Positions 54,190-63,954 are shown, counted from the first letter of the stretch. The stretch is 64,000 nt of DNA from Lachnospiraceae bacterium (GCA_017434885.1 JAFSGE010000057.1:1-64000), one strand, 5' to 3'. Notes: a model not told the origin generated them from the letters alone. Made by a program: numbers and translations.

Positions 54190-55545
54190 TTATCTAAGTC
54201 CCATTACTAAAATAACAATAATGATAACAGGAATTACAAATGTGACATATCCCCGTAAAAATCTTGGGAACTTCACACCTTTTCCTTCATTTACTTCTGC
54301 CAAATAATTATCAAAGCCCCAACCCCATTTGGTCACACAGAACAACAGGAAAATCAGGGAACCTATCGGCAGCATCAGATTGCTGACAATAAAGTCCTCT
54401 AAATCAAGCACTGTACTTCCTGCTCCTCTCGGCTGGAAACTGCTCCATACATTAAAGCCAAGCACACAGGGCATGGATGCCACTAAAAGGAAAATACAGT
54501 TCACCAGTGACGATTTCTTACGACTGATGTTCCACTTATCCATACAGCATGCCACAATATTCTCAAACACGGCAATAATGGTTGAGAAGGAGGCAAAGGT
54601 CATAAACATAAAGAACAAGCTTCCCCAGATACGACCGCCTTTCATGGATGCAAATACGTTAGGCAGGGTAATGAAAATCAGTTCCGGTCCCGCACCGGGG
54701 TCTACGCCAAACGCAAAACATGCCGGAAAAATAATAAGTCCGGATGTAATAGCCACAAAAGTATCAAGAATTCCGATTCTTAATGATTCTCCAAGTAACG
54801 TATGTTCCTTGCTCATATAACTACCGAAAATCTCCATAGAACCGATACCCAGGCTCAGTGTAAAGAAAGACTGGTTCATGGCTGCAATAATTACATTCCA
54901 AAGACCCACTTCCTGTACTTTCTGTAAATCCGGTATCAGATAAAATTTAAGACCTTCCGTGCCACCCGGAAGCAAAATACTGTTGATTGCCAGAATCACG
55001 ATTAGCGCAAGCAGTCCAAGCATCATAGGTTTTGTAATTTTTTCCACTCCGGACTGCACACCCAAAGAGCAAATCGCAAAGCCTCCGATGACAACCACAA
55101 TTGTCCAAAATCCCATTCCCACAGGATCATCCAGCATTCCTGAAAAGGTATCCGTTACCTGCTGAGGATTTAATCCTGTAAAGTCGCCCTTTACAAACCG
55201 GTAGAAGTAACTAAGCATCCAACCGGAAACCGTTGAATAAAACATCATCAGCAAATAATTTCCTACCAATGATAAATTACCATGCCAATGCCATTTCTGC
55301 CCCGGTCTTTCCAGTTCCTGATAACAGGTGGTAATGCTCTTTTTGCTGGCACGTCCTACGGCAAACTCCATGGTCAGCACCGGTACTCCCATTGCAATCA
55401 GAAAGAACAGATAAAACAGTACAAAAATACCGCCACCGTTCTGCCCTGTCACATAAGGAAATTTCCATACATTTCCGATACCGATGGCACAGCCTGCCGA
55501 TATCAGAATAAATCCTAATCTTGACTTAAAACTTTCTCTTTTCAT
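54190..55545 (-). CDS. Sodium-dependent NSS family transporter (copy 2)
   Basis: 451 residues. It opens SRLGFILISAGCAIGIGNVWKFPYVTGQNGGG, with SLGIGSMEIFGSYMS and FASFSTIIAVFENIVACCMDKW further on, as in NSS transporters. Substrate is unknown. It shares only limited identity with the downstream copy, so the pair probably carries different substrates or forms an old duplication. No confident promoter is seen. Confidence 0.93.
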   Translation of the reverse strand: MKRESFKSRLGFILISAGCAIGIGNVWKFPYVTGQNGGGIFVLFYLFFLIAMGVPVLTMEFAVGRASKKSITTCYQELERPGQKWHWHGNLSLVGNYLLMMFYSTVSGWMLSYFYRFVKGDFTGLNPQQVTDTFSGMLDDPVGMGFWTIVVVIGGFAICSLGVQSGVEKITKPMMLGLLALIVILAINSILLPGGTEGLKFYLIPDLQKVQEVGLWNVIIAAMNQSFFTLSLGIGSMEIFGSYMSKEHTLLGESLRIGILDTFVAITSGLIIFPACFAFGVDPGAGPELIFITLPNVFASMKGGRIWGSLFFMFMTFASFSTIIAVFENIVACCMDKWNISRKKSSLVNCIFLLVASMPCVLGFNVWSSFQPRGAGSTVLDLEDFIVSNLMLPIGSLIFLLFCVTKWGWGFDNYLAEVNEGKGVKFPRFLRGYVTFVIPVIIIVILVMGLR

Positions 55546-55675
55546 GGTATTCCTCTTTTTCTGTTAAAAAATATACTTTTTCATCATATCACATGATTTT
55601 CTTTTTGAATATGATTTATTTTGTTTATTTTTTGATGTTTCTTACTGTCCGTTATCGTCCTTCTTCGTTTTATAT

Positions 55676-56764
55676 TTACTTGAGCGTAATACTATTATTC
55701 AACACAGACGTACTGTACAAAAATAAAACATCCTGACTTGAAAATGTTACATAATTCCCTATATAAGCGCTTGGCAGATAGCGGATATCTATCATGGTAG
55801 TCTTCGTATACCCTTCTGCAAGCAACGGCACCATACTCCTTGCAAAAGAATCCCCGAACACCACCAACTCCTTATCACTTGTTGCTGCCGGATTTGTAAC
55901 GGTCACAAGGGAAATATTCCCTCCCAAAAACATTTCATAGGGATCTCTGCCCTTTACCTTTTCTATATCGTAAAGCGAAATTGCTTTATTATTTTCATAA
56001 TCAAACACTGTGCAGTTATCCAATACGTCATTGGTACAATAGCTGATTGCATCCGGCTCTGCTGCTACTGCCGCCTGCCCGTAATATACTCCGTAAAAAG
56101 GGACATCCAACGTTTTCACTTCATAACTCCCCGCAAGCTGCACTCCCATTTCTTTTGCAAGCAAATGCGCTACATCCGTAATTTCTTCCTGCTTCCAGTG
56201 CGTATCTGTCCTATAATAATCCGAAAGCTGCAAATTCTTCTCAATCGGTATCGGCATCAAAAATGGTGTCTGTTCATACATTTCGGCAAAAAACAGTTCA
56301 TAATCCATGGAAAGATAATCCTTACCTGCCAGAAAATAACTTTTATCAGGAATCACGGAAAAATACGCATTCACTTCACTGTCCTGAAGATATTTCTCAT
56401 AAATTCCTTCAAAAATCTTTGCCGCTCTTATTATCGAATCCTCTTCCATGGGATATTCCATGGCACACAAATATCCGTCTTTGACAAAAATATCATTTGT
56501 ATCGGCTTTTTTCATTATGTTAAGCGAAAACTCTGCCTTTAGAGAACGCATGGCATCCCGAAACGGGAACTGGTCCGTGGCATAACTTTCCGCCTCCCCT
56601 GCAAGCTTTCCCGATGTAAAGCTTTCCCATGTAAACTGCGGCTTCTGCGCCAGTTTTCTCCTTTCGGATGCGGAGAACTCATCTGCCGGACGAAACAGGC
56701 AAATAAGTACAAGCACGACATATAAAATTGTAACCACGCAAACTGACACTTTTGAATTACTCAT
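55676..56764 (-). CDS. DHHW family (AlgJ/AlgX-like) secreted protein
   Basis: 362 residues. One N-terminal membrane helix (about 6-26); then ATDQFPFRDAMRSLKAEFS, the signature DYYRTDTHWKQEEI (DHHW-like Asp-Thr-His-Trp), and VVFGDSFARSMVPLL, an SGNH-type Ser block. Relatives (AlgJ/AlgX) attach acetyl groups to exopolysaccharide together with an MBOAT protein, and an MBOAT gene lies directly upstream (26-base gap). Confidence 0.87.
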   Translation of the reverse strand: MSNSKVSVCVVTILYVVLVLICLFRPADEFSASERRKLAQKPQFTWESFTSGKLAGEAESYATDQFPFRDAMRSLKAEFSLNIMKKADTNDIFVKDGYLCAMEYPMEEDSIIRAAKIFEGIYEKYLQDSEVNAYFSVIPDKSYFLAGKDYLSMDYELFFAEMYEQTPFLMPIPIEKNLQLSDYYRTDTHWKQEEITDVAHLLAKEMGVQLAGSYEVKTLDVPFYGVYYGQAAVAAEPDAISYCTNDVLDNCTVFDYENNKAISLYDIEKVKGRDPYEMFLGGNISLVTVTNPAATSDKELVVFGDSFARSMVPLLAEGYTKTTMIDIRYLPSAYIGNYVTFSSQDVLFLYSTSVLNNSITLK

Positions 56765-56790
56765 TCGCCGGTCATTCCTTTCTCATTTCT

Positions 56791-58215
56791 TTAAAATCTG
56801 AAATACAAAAACGGATTAAACGAACCGTCCACCAAATACGCAGTAGAAAGGAGTAATAACGCTAAAGCCGCCATAACCTTTGTCACCTGCCATACGATGC
56901 TTGTCACAGGGTAAGCATTTACCTTTTGCTGTATCCCCGTTGCGAGCAACGCCATTGCCGGTGTACTCGCTATCACACTTACCAAAATGGTCACACCATA
57001 GCTTTTCAAATAATACAATGCCTCCGCAGAAACTGCCGGAATACCTCCCATACCAAAAAGGCATCTGATATCCGACATTGCCTGTGACATATCAGAAGCA
57101 TTGAACATCACAAACCCAATCAACAAAAGCAATAACACATAGCAATTCCGAACCCCTTTTGCTTTCTCCAAAATCCGTAGCAGCCACTTTTTCTCTATTA
57201 CCAGCAAAATACCAAAGTAAAGTCCCCAGATAACAAAATTCCATGATGCTCCATGCCAAAGTCCGGTAAACAGCCATACTATAAAAATATTGCGATACCA
57301 TTTTACCTTAGGTACACGGTTGCCTCCAAGAGGAATATATAGGTAATCACGGAACCACGACCCTAAAGACATATGCCATCTGCGCCAGAACTCTGTAATA
57401 CTTGCAGAAATATAGGGATAGTTAAAATTTTCCGGCAGGGAAAACCCTAATATCCTTCCAAGTCCGATTGCCATATCACTGTACCCGGAAAAATCAAAAT
57501 AAATATGCAGGCAAAATGCCACCGCATAAAGCCAGTAATACAAAACGGACTTATCACCCGACGCACGGAATCCCTCACACAACGCCCCCAGCTCATTAGC
57601 AAGCAGTACCTTTTTGGCAAGGCCAATCACAAACCGGTAGATTCCGCTTTCCGCCATGATAAATGTGCAGGTCCTTTTTTCTAGTTGCTCCGCCACTGAC
57701 GCATAACGTACAATAGGGCCTGCAATCAATTGGGGAAACATTGCCACATACGCGGCCAGCGAAATGAAATTTTTCTGTGCCGGAACCTCTTTCCTGTAAA
57801 CATCCACCAGATAGCTGATAATCTGAAAGGTATAGAAGCTGATTCCCACCGGCAACAGAATATGCAGTAGCGGCACTGAAAGTCCCGTTACTGCATTGAA
57901 ATTTGAGATAAAAAAATCCGTATATTTAAAATAGATAAAAATACCTGCAAATACAAATACCGAACCGGAAAGTACCGCTTTCGGTGTCAGAAATTTGTAA
58001 TTTCCCAACATACTTTTTTCAAGTAATATTCCTGCAAGATACCCTATCAAAATGGAAAAGAGCATCAAAAGAACATACACCGGCTCTCCCCATGCATAGA
58101 ACAAAAGACTGGCAATCAGAAGAACTGCATTGCGCCCTTTTTGCGGTGTTATAAAATAAGCCAGTAACACCATAGGTAAAAAATAATATAAAAACGGTAT
58201 ACTCGAAAAAACCAT
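56791..58215 (-). CDS. MBOAT family O-acyltransferase (AlgI/DltB type)
   Basis: 474 residues, about 11 membrane helices. MBOAT signature: FYTFQIISYLVDVYR, the glycine/aspartate region YFDFSGYSDMAIGLGRILG, EFWRRWHMSLGSWFRDYLYIPLGGNR, and the catalytic His in GLWHGASWNFVIWG. It moves an acyl group across the membrane for transfer to an extracellular glycan, probably via the DHHW protein. The cognate glycan is unknown; the polysaccharide locus 15 kb away is a candidate. Confidence 0.94.
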   Translation of the reverse strand: MVFSSIPFLYYFLPMVLLAYFITPQKGRNAVLLIASLLFYAWGEPVYVLLMLFSILIGYLAGILLEKSMLGNYKFLTPKAVLSGSVFVFAGIFIYFKYTDFFISNFNAVTGLSVPLLHILLPVGISFYTFQIISYLVDVYRKEVPAQKNFISLAAYVAMFPQLIAGPIVRYASVAEQLEKRTCTFIMAESGIYRFVIGLAKKVLLANELGALCEGFRASGDKSVLYYWLYAVAFCLHIYFDFSGYSDMAIGLGRILGFSLPENFNYPYISASITEFWRRWHMSLGSWFRDYLYIPLGGNRVPKVKWYRNIFIVWLFTGLWHGASWNFVIWGLYFGILLVIEKKWLLRILEKAKGVRNCYVLLLLLIGFVMFNASDMSQAMSDIRCLFGMGGIPAVSAEALYYLKSYGVTILVSVIASTPAMALLATGIQQKVNAYPVTSIVWQVTKVMAALALLLLSTAYLVDGSFNPFLYFRF

Positions 58216-58233
58216 ATTTCTTAATACGCCTGC

Positions 58234-58842
58234 TTACTCTGTCAGGCTCTCCTCATACATAACCTCTGCCGCATCATATTGCGCGAGGACCTTTGTTTTA
58301 AATATCTCTATAATCTCCGCATTACCGAACGCAGAAATCACATAATCGTCTCCTGCAGCAACAATTAAAAGTGTATCGGGAAATCCGCACATCCACTGTC
58401 TGGCCATAATATTGTCTTTCAGCGCATCTGCAAATGCCTGCTGCCCGGACGCATCTTTCAAATGAAATGCACCGCAGGTAAACGTATTGGCATTCATCAT
58501 ATGCATCATGGATGCCGCATCATCAATCAGCGCCACACTATCCTGCGGAAGACCGAGCACCGAATCCATTTCTTCTGCCTTGGAAACATCATACTTTCCG
58601 GGGGCATCCATCACGATATTGTCATAATCTCCGCCGCCGACAGGGAAACGCTCCGCTTCCTCATAAACCGACCATACATTTGTCAAAAGTTCTGTAGCAT
58701 CTTTGACATCTACTTTCACAGACTCGTTGGTCTGTGTTTCTTCCGTATTTTGCTGCGCACCTTCTCCGTTTGCTTTATTTCCGCATCCGAACAGGCACAG
58801 AAGTGACATCATTACCATCATTAACAATACTTTCTTTTTCAT
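58234..58842 (-). CDS. DUF4358 lipoprotein
   Basis: About 202 residues, starting at the ATG at 58842 (GAGGAG six bases upstream; an ATG three bases earlier is possible). Lipobox LFGC, then a low-complexity Asn/Glu/Gln linker, then the DUF4358 domain (AEEMDSVLGLPQDSVALID, AFHLKDASGQQAFADALKDNI). It lies 18 bases before the MBOAT gene and is likely part of the same acylation cassette; its role is unknown. Confidence 0.85.
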   Translation of the reverse strand: MKKKVLLMMVMMSLLCLFGCGNKANGEGAQQNTEETQTNESVKVDVKDATELLTNVWSVYEEAERFPVGGGDYDNIVMDAPGKYDVSKAEEMDSVLGLPQDSVALIDDAASMMHMMNANTFTCGAFHLKDASGQQAFADALKDNIMARQWMCGFPDTLLIVAAGDDYVISAFGNAEIIEIFKTKVLAQYDAAEVMYEESLTE

Positions 58843-58895
58843 CATAATCTCCTCAATCATTTTTTTCCGTTTTCAGTCATTTTACCATAACTTTC

Positions 58896-60326
58896 TTATA
58901 TTTCAATATCATTTATTTCCCTTTTCCAAACAGTTCCCGTAAGTCCGATTTCATCCTCATAAAAAACAGGCTTTTGTCCCTGTTTCTTCTGCTTATCATA
59001 ATGTTCCAATGTTTTAAATGCTATTTTGCCCAACAGGAAAATTGCAATGATATTTACAATCGCCATAAATCCCATAGTCACGTCCGCGATATTCCACACC
59101 AGTCCAAGATCAGCCAGCGCTCCCAAAAAGACTGCAACCAGACAGGTACAACGAAATACAAATAACAGTACTTTACTGTTTTTAATAAACAAAATATTAG
59201 ACTCAGCGTAATAATAATTACCAATAATACTACTGAATGCAAAGGCAAAAATAGAAATGGTAATAAAGTGGATACCCCATTCTCCCACATTGCTGCTGAT
59301 AGCTGCCTGCACATAAGGAATACCGTCCAGTTCTCCGCTTACTCCCGTAACACCCGATACCAAAAGCATCATTGCCGTGCTGGAACAAATTAAAATCGTA
59401 TCGATAAATACAGAGATAATCTGTACAAGCCCCTGCTTTACCGGGTGGTCTACCTCCGCGGAAGCGGATGCATTGGGTGCACTACCCATACCGGCTTCAT
59501 TGGAAAAAAGTCCCCTCTTAATACCGATTACCACCGCACTTCCGGCAAAACCGCCTGCCATTGCTTTCACATCAAACGCATTTTTAAAAATCATGGCAAA
59601 AATTCCGGGAAGCTCAGTAATATGAAGTACCATTGTCACCAGTCCCATCAAAATGTAAACTACTGCCATAACCGGCACCAGACCGGATGTAATAAATCCG
59701 ATTCTGTGAACACCACCCCAGATAACTAAACCGGTAGCCGTAGCAAGGATAACTCCTACCACCACCGGCCATATCGTATCGGAATAATCTTCAATATAAT
59801 ACACTAAGGCAGATGATATATTGAAAGACTGCAGCCCGTTAAATCCGTAAGCAAAACAAATAATCAAAAGTACGGAAAACAACACACCCACCCAACGTTT
59901 TCCAAGTGCGCGTTCCATATAATAAGACGGTCCTCCCCTGAACTGCCCGTTTTCACGCACCTTATAAATCTGCGCCAATGTGCTTTCCACAAAAGCAGAC
60001 GCACCGCCAATCAGTGCCATTATCCACATCCAGAACACAGCTCCCGGACCGCCTGCCACAATGGCTGTGGCAATTCCTGCAATATTTCCTGTCCCCACAC
60101 GGGAGGCTGTGGATATCATAAGTGCCTGAAAGGAGGATACTTTCTTCTCGCCGCTTTCTCCTTTTTCGGATTTTTCCAACATGGACTTTATCCCATCTAT
60201 TAAAAGTCTGAACTGAACACCTTTGGTTCGAATGGTAAAATAAATACCGACTCCCACCAAAAAAATGATTAAAACGTATGTGTACATCACATCATTGATG
60301 ACCGTTAATATATCGTTAAAACTCAT
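58896..60326 (-). CDS. Sodium:alanine symporter (AGCS family)
   Basis: 476 residues, about 11 helices. Family motifs: GPGAVFWMWIMALIGGASAFVESTLAQIYK, RGGPSYYMERALG, GLFSNEAGMGSAPNASASAEVDHPVKQGLVQ. It brings in alanine or glycine with sodium. A promoter can be read at 60402-60430. The DUF4358 gene follows after 53 bases with no terminator. Confidence 0.95.
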   Translation of the reverse strand: MSFNDILTVINDVMYTYVLIIFLVGVGIYFTIRTKGVQFRLLIDGIKSMLEKSEKGESGEKKVSSFQALMISTASRVGTGNIAGIATAIVAGGPGAVFWMWIMALIGGASAFVESTLAQIYKVRENGQFRGGPSYYMERALGKRWVGVLFSVLLIICFAYGFNGLQSFNISSALVYYIEDYSDTIWPVVVGVILATATGLVIWGGVHRIGFITSGLVPVMAVVYILMGLVTMVLHITELPGIFAMIFKNAFDVKAMAGGFAGSAVVIGIKRGLFSNEAGMGSAPNASASAEVDHPVKQGLVQIISVFIDTILICSSTAMMLLVSGVTGVSGELDGIPYVQAAISSNVGEWGIHFITISIFAFAFSSIIGNYYYAESNILFIKNSKVLLFVFRCTCLVAVFLGALADLGLVWNIADVTMGFMAIVNIIAIFLLGKIAFKTLEHYDKQKKQGQKPVFYEDEIGLTGTVWKREINDIEI

Positions 60327-60401
60327 CTCTTATCTCCTGTCTCTACGTTTCAAATTTCTGCTGTATTCTGCCATTTTCTTCAAATGGCAACATTTCATGT
60401 C

Positions 60402-60430
60402 ATTATAACATAAAAATACAGCTTCGAGAA
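60402..60430 (-). promoter_or_regulatory. Likely promoter of the AGCS gene
   Basis: Minus strand: TATAAT (60407-60402) with a weak -35 TTCTCG 17 bases upstream. A GCCATTT/AAATGGC hairpin (60370-60388) lies in the leader. The rest of the 224-bp divergent gap toward cotJ shows no promoter I can call; a sporulation-sigma promoter is expected. Confidence 0.45.
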
Positions 60431-60550
60431 ATAGCTTACCGGCATCTTCTTCTCCAACATCATTTACCAACATCTCCCCTTTTAAAGTTCCACCTTTTTG
60501 CAAAAACTATTTACGTCACCGTTAACTTCATTCAAAAAAGGAGGTATTTT

Positions 60551-61015
60551 ATGGATTCATCTAATCTTTGCTCCTGCACGGAACCTCTTGCCATGGCAAC
60601 TGTCCCTATGCAGGAGTGGTGTGAACCTTATGATTTTACTGCCGCGCTTGCGGAAGGCACCATATTTCCCTGTCTGAATTTAACTTTTTATAAAGCCCCT
60701 GAAAAAAAGTGCACATGCAAACCTTGCAGCAACACTTCCAATGCTTCCCAAAAAAACCGTGAGGAAATGATGAGTGAACTGTCAGCTGTCAGCTTTGCAC
60801 TGAATGACCTGACACTTTATCTGGATACTCATCCGGACTGTCCTGACGGAACTGCTTTGTTCTACAGGCTTTTAGAACAGCGTCTGAAACTTTTGTCCGA
60901 ATTTGCAGACAAATTTTATCCTTTGACGCAAATATCCATGATAACCGGAAACTTTGAACAGAACAAATACGGTTGGCCGGAAGGTCCCATGCCGTGGGAA
61001 GGAGCGTGTATTTAA
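60551..61015 (+). CDS. cotJB: Fused CotJA-CotJB spore coat protein
   Basis: 154 residues. Residues about 10-50 match CotJA (AMATVPMQEWCEPYD...ALAEGTIFPCLNLTFY). After a Cys-rich linker, residues about 73-150 match CotJB (EEMMSELSAVSFALNDLTLYLDTHPDC, and a C-terminal GPMPWEGAC). In Bacillus these are two genes of the cotJABC operon, so this is a fusion. Both act in the spore coat's inner layer with CotJC. AAGGAGG lies seven bases before the ATG. Its TAA overlaps the cotJC ATG (TAATG). Confidence 0.88.
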   Translation: MDSSNLCSCTEPLAMATVPMQEWCEPYDFTAALAEGTIFPCLNLTFYKAPEKKCTCKPCSNTSNASQKNREEMMSELSAVSFALNDLTLYLDTHPDCPDGTALFYRLLEQRLKLLSEFADKFYPLTQISMITGNFEQNKYGWPEGPMPWEGACI

Positions 61016-61629
61016 TGTTTGCTTATGAAAAACGACTGCAATTCCCGGTCAAAATCAAAAATACCAATCCCGACATTGCCAGGCTGATTATGAGTCAGTA
61101 CGGCGGTCCCGACGGTGAATTATCTGCCAGTATGCGCTATCTTTCACAGCGCTATTCCATGCCCGTCAAAAAAGTCGGCGGCCTTTTGACCGATATCGGT
61201 ACCGAAGAATTAAACCACATGGAAATCATCTGTGCCATGGTATATCAGCTGACCAGAGATTTGTCTGAAGCTGATGTAAAAAAAGCAGGATTTGATGCTT
61301 ACTATATCGACCACACGAAAGGAATCTGGCCACAGGCAGCAGCAGGTGTTCCCTTTACCTCATTGGAATTCCAGTCAAAAGGGGATGCCATTACCGATTT
61401 ATTTGAAAACCTGGCTGCCGAACAGAAAGCAAGAACTGTCTATGAAAACCTGCTCCGCGTCATTGATGACCCTGACGTGACAGCACCGCTGAAATTTTTA
61501 CGTGCAAGGGAAATTGTACACTTTCAGCGTTTCGGTGAAGCTCTTGAAATGACAAAAGACACTTTAAACAGTAAAAACTTTTATCATTTTAACCCTGAAT
61601 TTGACAAAAAGATGAACAGCTCTCTTTAG
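61015..61629 (+). CDS. cotJC: CotJC, manganese-catalase-like spore coat protein
   Basis: 204 residues from the ATG at 61015, overlapping the previous stop. The di-manganese catalase fold shows: E/H ligands in DIGTEELNHMEII, ENLAAEQKARTVYENLLR, and FLRAREIVHFQRFGEALE. Family members may detoxify peroxide or serve as coat structure. AAGGAG lies inside the 3' end of the fused gene, so translation is coupled. Confidence 0.95.
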   Translation: MFAYEKRLQFPVKIKNTNPDIARLIMSQYGGPDGELSASMRYLSQRYSMPVKKVGGLLTDIGTEELNHMEIICAMVYQLTRDLSEADVKKAGFDAYYIDHTKGIWPQAAAGVPFTSLEFQSKGDAITDLFENLAAEQKARTVYENLLRVIDDPDVTAPLKFLRAREIVHFQRFGEALEMTKDTLNSKNFYHFNPEFDKKMNSSL

Positions 61630-61652
61630 TCAACGTCATTCATGTATCAAGA

Positions 61653-61698
61653 AACGAGGATATCCCTAATGCCATAATCATTTTGGGATATCCTCGTT
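61653..61698 (+). terminator. Intrinsic terminator of the cotJ operon
   Basis: A 14-bp perfect stem AACGAGGATATCCC (61653-61666) with GGGATATCCTCGTT (61685-61698), 18-base loop. The T tract is short (TTCTACT), so termination may be incomplete. Confidence 0.72.
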
Positions 61699-61749
61699 CT
61701 ACTAATATTTCCATTTTTGTGCTATACTATGTGCGAGGTGTTTTTTTTC

Positions 61750-62688
61750 ATGAAATTATTGATACTTACTCTTTTTATTTTTTTACTGATAACGGTACTG
61801 ATTTCCTATATTTCCTACCGTATTGCTTTTCGTGCACCGAAGCGCTTACCTGACGGGGACGTTTCCATGCCGGTAGGGGAACAGTATGAAGCACATCGTC
61901 CCGGCATTTCCAAATCCGTGGAAGAAATGCTTGCCCGTCCCTTTGAAGCTGTCACTATTACTTCCCACGACGGTAAAAAACTTTATGCCAGATATTACCA
62001 CGCAGCCGACAACGCGCCCCTGCAAATCTTTTTTCACGGGTACAAAAGCAGCGCAGAACTGGATTGCTGCGGTGGCAGCAAATTAGCCGCAAAAATGGGA
62101 CAGAATACTCTGGTGGTTGACCAGCGTTCCCACGGCAAAAGCGAAGGCTCCTGTATTGCCTTCGGCATTTTGGAGCGCCGCGATTGCTTAGCCTGGATAC
62201 AGTATTCCATATCACGCTTCGGCAAGGATGTTCCGATTATTCTTTCCGGACTTTCCATGGGCGCCGCCACGGTACTGATGGCAACAGATTTAAAACTCCC
62301 CGATAATGTCATCGGAGTGATAGCTGATTGTCCTTATTCCTCACCAAAAGCCATCATCCAAAAGGTAAGCAAAGATATGCATTTGCCTGCAAAACTCATG
62401 TATCCTTTTGTCATTCTGGGTGCAAAGTTATTCGGCAAGTTTGACTTGGAAGAAAGCAGTGCCGTTACTGCCGTTGCCGGTACCAAAATTCCGGTTCTGC
62501 TCATTCATGGGGAGGATGACCGTTTTGTTCCCTGCGATATGAGCCGTGAAATTCACCGCTCCTGTGCATCACAAATCACCTTTGAAACCATTCCCGGTGC
62601 CGGACACGGATTAAGCTATATGGTGGCACCGGAGCAATACGAAAAGGCTGTCGTAAAATTTATACAAAACATTTTGCCCGTAACTTAG
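61750..62688 (+). CDS. Alpha/beta hydrolase, membrane-anchored
   Basis: 312 residues from the ATG at 61750 (GAGGTG ten bases upstream; an earlier ATG has no ribosome site). One N-terminal membrane helix (about 2-22), then the hydrolase fold: oxyanion-type FFHGYKSS, nucleophile LSMG (G-L-S-M-G), acid in HGEDDRFVP and His in GAGHGLSY. It is probably an esterase or serine aminopeptidase-like protein. Its 3' end overlaps the convergent aminotransferase gene by 29 bases with no terminator between. A TGCTATACT extended -10 lies at 61720-61728 but would place the transcript start on the ribosome site. Confidence 0.88.
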   Translation: MKLLILTLFIFLLITVLISYISYRIAFRAPKRLPDGDVSMPVGEQYEAHRPGISKSVEEMLARPFEAVTITSHDGKKLYARYYHAADNAPLQIFFHGYKSSAELDCCGGSKLAAKMGQNTLVVDQRSHGKSEGSCIAFGILERRDCLAWIQYSISRFGKDVPIILSGLSMGAATVLMATDLKLPDNVIGVIADCPYSSPKAIIQKVSKDMHLPAKLMYPFVILGAKLFGKFDLEESSAVTAVAGTKIPVLLIHGEDDRFVPCDMSREIHRSCASQITFETIPGAGHGLSYMVAPEQYEKAVVKFIQNILPVT

Positions 62689-63841
62689 CAAGACGCTTCA
62701 ACGCCTCATCTATCGTTGCCTTTTCTCTTGCAAAGTGGAAGCGGATTAAATGATTCACATCTTCTTTAAAGAAACTGGAACCCGGCACTGCCGCAACTCC
62801 CACATTTTGAATCATCCATTCACAAAACTCCAGATCACTCCAACCTTTAAACTGAGGCAGCGCAAGAAATTCGCTGATGTCTACCAGTACAAAATAGGTT
62901 CCCTGAGGAATATTATGTTTTAACCCGATTTCATCCAGACCACGGATAAAATAATCTCTCTTTTCCGTATAGGTAGCTAACAGTTCCTCATAATACGATT
63001 GCGGGAATTCAAGTCCCACTGTTGCTGCTTCCTGAAGCGGCGCCGCCGCTCCTACCGTCAAAAAGTCATGCACCTTCTTGGCATGTTCCATCACTTCCGC
63101 AGGCCCTATGATATACCCCAGTCGCCATCCCGTAATGGAATATGTCTTTGACAAAGAATTGCAGGTAAGGGTGTGCTCGTACATTCCCGGCAGAGATGCC
63201 ATATAGGTATGCTTATAAGGTGCATACACGATGTGTTCATATACCTCATCCGTTACCACAAAGGCATCATACTTAACCGCAAGTTCACCGATTGCCATAA
63301 GTTCTTCTTTTGAAAAAACTTTTCCGCAGGGATTGGAAGGGTTGCAAACAATAATCGCCTTCGCACCCTGTTTAAATCCGTCTTCCACCAAATCAATATC
63401 AAAATCATATTCCGGCGGAACTAGCGGAATATAAATCGGTTCTGCACCCGACAGAATGGCATCAGCTCCGTAATTTTCATAAAAAGGAGAAAATACCATC
63501 ACCTTATCACCCGGATTGCAAATTGTCATCATGGCACACATCATAGCTTCCGTACCGCCACAGGTCACCACAATTTCTGTATCGGGATTGATTTCCCTGC
63601 CAATAGCTTTGCTTTGTTTTGCTGCAAGGGCATCACGAAAATTCTTTGCCCCAAAAGTAACAGAATACTGATGAGGTCCTTCCTTTGCCGCCTTCACAAG
63701 GGCATCCGTAATTTCCTTCGGCGGGTCAAAATCAGGAAATCCCTGGGATAAATTGATTGCCCCATGGGCATTGCTGATTCTGGTCATACGGCGAATCACG
63801 GAATCTGTAAATGTATATACTCTATCACTAAGCTTAGGCAT
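62660..63841 (-). CDS. PLP-dependent aminotransferase (class I/II)
   Basis: 393 residues from the ATG at 63841 (GGAG eight bases upstream). Visible: INLSQGFPDFDPP, the PLP-Asn region CNPSNPCGKVFS, VTDEVYEHIVY and the PLP-lysine in SLSKTYSITGWRLGY, RFHFAREK near the C-terminus. It transaminates an amino acid, probably aromatic or methionine-type, to its keto acid; the exact substrate is not readable. Confidence 0.92.
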   Translation of the reverse strand: MPKLSDRVYTFTDSVIRRMTRISNAHGAINLSQGFPDFDPPKEITDALVKAAKEGPHQYSVTFGAKNFRDALAAKQSKAIGREINPDTEIVVTCGGTEAMMCAMMTICNPGDKVMVFSPFYENYGADAILSGAEPIYIPLVPPEYDFDIDLVEDGFKQGAKAIIVCNPSNPCGKVFSKEELMAIGELAVKYDAFVVTDEVYEHIVYAPYKHTYMASLPGMYEHTLTCNSLSKTYSITGWRLGYIIGPAEVMEHAKKVHDFLTVGAAAPLQEAATVGLEFPQSYYEELLATYTEKRDYFIRGLDEIGLKHNIPQGTYFVLVDISEFLALPQFKGWSDLEFCEWMIQNVGVAAVPGSSFFKEDVNHLIRFHFAREKATIDEALKRLAKLRAKCFV

Positions 63842-63894
63842 TATTTTCACTCCTTCTTTTGCTTTCTTTTTGTCACATTTCGCCACGCTTTTCT

Positions 63895-63923
63895 TTGCCT
63901 GTTGTTATTCTACATGATATAAT
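63895..63923 (+). promoter_or_regulatory. Promoter of the rightmost partial gene
   Basis: TTGCCT (63895-63900), 17 bases, TATAAT (63918-63923), 31 bases before the ATG at 63955. Confidence 0.65.
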
Positions 63924-63954
63924 AGGCGGAAAGGAAAAACAAGGAGAATTCACT

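Noticed and set aside
61720-61728. Extended -10 (TGCTATACT) before the alpha/beta hydrolase
   Set aside because: The transcript would start on the ribosome site and no -35 is visible.
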